Source: an uncultured Oscillospiraceae bacterium (GTDB lineage Bacteria; Bacillota; Clostridia; Oscillospirales; Oscillospiraceae). Taken from it: a DNA stretch of 7,369 nucleotides. Under the pieces are notes generated by a model. It saw only the letters and a program-made list of their open reading frames with translations. It was not told the DNA's origin and ran no database searches. The DNA lies in NCBI GenBank assembly GCA_934630555.1, contig CAKTXB010000094.1, positions 1-7,369 of the forward strand. The letters are read 5' to 3'. The position numbers and the translations under genes were made by a program. This document shows, piece after piece, positions 6,399-7,369 of this stretch. The stretch's first letter is position 1. Every line of letters starts with the position of its first letter.

Positions 6399-6417
6399 AA
6401 GCGGGGCCCTCCCGCTT
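6399..6417. repeat. Short GC-rich hairpin, 7-bp arms
   Basis: AAGCGGG (6399-6405) and CCCGCTT (6411-6417) pair around GCCCT. The plus strand downstream is pyrimidine-rich (TCCTGTTTTAC), so it could be a weak backup terminator for rightward transcription. The rest of 6418-6506 shows only a small dyad, GTCGGA (6460-6465) with TCCGAC (6477-6482), and no gene. Confidence 0.5.
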
Positions 6418-6506
6418 TCCTGTTTTACTCTTTCCATTGTGCCGATCCGCCGCTGTTCTGTCGGAATGGCAAATGATCCGACTGCCGTCAAGTAAATATC
6501 TGCTTT

Positions 6507-7369
6507 CTATCCTGCGGCCTGTGTCAGCACGCACGCCGTCGTGCTTTGCGACATAAACGGCAGGCAAATGCCGTTCTCACCCGCACCGACCAGCAGCTCT
6601 GTGCCGCTCGGGCTGATCAGGAGGGGATAGGTCTCAGACATATAAAACGGTCCATCCGAGGTCTCATAGCTATTACCGCCCACAAGCGACAAGCTGAGCG
6701 TCACATAGCTCGGTCCGTCCTGAACGGTTTGGATCGTCCAGAAGCCGCTCCACATCGCCTCAAAGTCCGCGCTTCCTTCGTATGCCCAATCCAGATCGAC
6801 CGAGCCGCCCGTTTCATCCTCGGGATAGAAGCGCAGCGAAAAATAGGCATAGCGGCTGGTCTCCCCTACCATGGTCTCTGTGATCCAGCCCATACCTGTA
6901 CTCTGCGATCCGGCAAGACCGAGCGCGGTCATGCCTGTCCAGCCCGCAGAAAGCCACTCGGCAAAGCCGGACGGGGCGTCATACCAGGTGTATTCCGTAA
7001 AGTCAAACGAAAGATAGTCGCCGGCTTCCGATATGCACGGCGCAAGATAGCTCATCGCATCGAGCGAGGGATACCATTCGCAGGTATTCCCGTTGTTGTC
7101 GGTGATAAAGACCTGGGTGTCGGCCTCGTATGCAACGCCGTCGAGGTTTGCAAAGAGCAGCACCGGCTCTCCGCTCTCCGACCGATAGAGGACCTCTGTG
7201 ACCTCGTCGGTCTGTGTTGCCTCGTTCCACTGCACACGGTTGACCGCGATCGTTGCGTTTTCATCGACCGGCACGATGCAGTACAGATGTCCCGCGCCGC
7301 CGATGATGTGCTCCGCGTCGATCTCCGCGATAAAGGGGTATTTAAGGAGCATGGCCTCATTGGTTTCCC
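6507..7369 (-). CDS. Very acidic beta-rich protein of unknown function, C-terminal part
   Basis: I do not recognise this protein. The frame ends at TAG (6509-6507) and stays open through the right edge. A Met at 7352 is possible as a start, but the frame continues upstream (ETNEA before it) and the only GAGG is 2 nt from the ATG, too close. I therefore read this as the end of a longer gene. From that Met the 281 residues contain 39 Asp/Glu against 1 Lys and 4 Arg, plus nine Trp, many Gly/Ser/Thr and alternating strand-like stretches (YVTLSLSLVGG, YAYFSLRFYPED), with little sign of helix. Such a composition suits an extracellular or cell-surface beta-barrel or beta-sandwich domain, loosely lipocalin-like. 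No signal peptide can be checked because the N-terminus is missing. It converges on icd, with terminators for both genes in the gap. Confidence 0.72.
   Translation of the reverse strand, partial: ETNEAMLLKYPFIAEIDAEHIIGGAGHLYCIVPVDENATIAVNRVQWNEATQTDEVTEVLYRSESGEPVLLFANLDGVAYEADTQVFITDNNGNTCEWYPSLDAMSYLAPCISEAGDYLSFDFTEYTWYDAPSGFAEWLSAGWTGMTALGLAGSQSTGMGWITETMVGETSRYAYFSLRFYPEDETGGSVDLDWAYEGSADFEAMWSGFWTIQTVQDGPSYVTLSLSLVGGNSYETSDGPFYMSETYPLLISPSGTELLVGAGENGICLPFMSQSTTACVLTQAAG

Noticed and set aside
6359..6556. 65-codon plus-strand frame in the gap after the hairpin block.
   Set aside because: It starts at a non-ATG codon inside a hairpin, lacks a ribosome site and overlaps the end of the acidic protein gene on the other strand.

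Overview
The window looks like chromosomal DNA of a GC-rich anaerobic Firmicute, most likely a gut Clostridium of the Oscillospiraceae/Ruminococcaceae type. This is inferred from three things: a DUF2974 (Mbeg1-like) protein, a short 'half-TCA' gene set, and GC-rich genes separated by AT-rich spacers. No taxonomic marker gene is present, so the placement is tentative.

Layout. Positions 1-940 (minus) hold the 5' part of a DUF2974 alpha/beta-hydrolase-like gene that runs off the left edge. It lies 30 nt downstream of a Si-type citrate synthase gene (971-2332, minus), probably in the same transcript. A 235-bp AT-rich divergent control region follows (2333-2567). It has a promoter candidate facing each way, two palindromes and a tandem ATTTTCGT repeat. 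To its right lie an aconitase-family hydratase (2568-4799, plus) and, 3 nt later, a eukaryotic-type NADP isocitrate dehydrogenase (4803-5999, plus). A near-perfect intrinsic terminator (6008-6045) closes that operon. From 6046 to 6506 there is no convincing gene. This stretch is packed with hairpins, including a roughly 187-bp element with abutting triloop hairpins between 8-bp direct repeats. The right edge holds the C-terminal part of a very acidic, beta-rich protein of unknown function (6507-7369, minus).

How the genes work together. Citrate synthase, aconitase and NADP-IDH convert oxaloacetate and acetyl-CoA to 2-oxoglutarate, the oxidative arm of the TCA cycle. In fermentative Clostridia this supplies glutamate and NADPH. 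The shared divergent control region suggests co-regulation of both operons. The aconitase is the unusual member: the Fe-S cysteines and the arginine/serine core are present, but several canonical active-site positions appear to be substituted.

The best candidates for something undescribed are the hairpin element at 6094-6296, the variant aconitase active site, and the divergent operator region.
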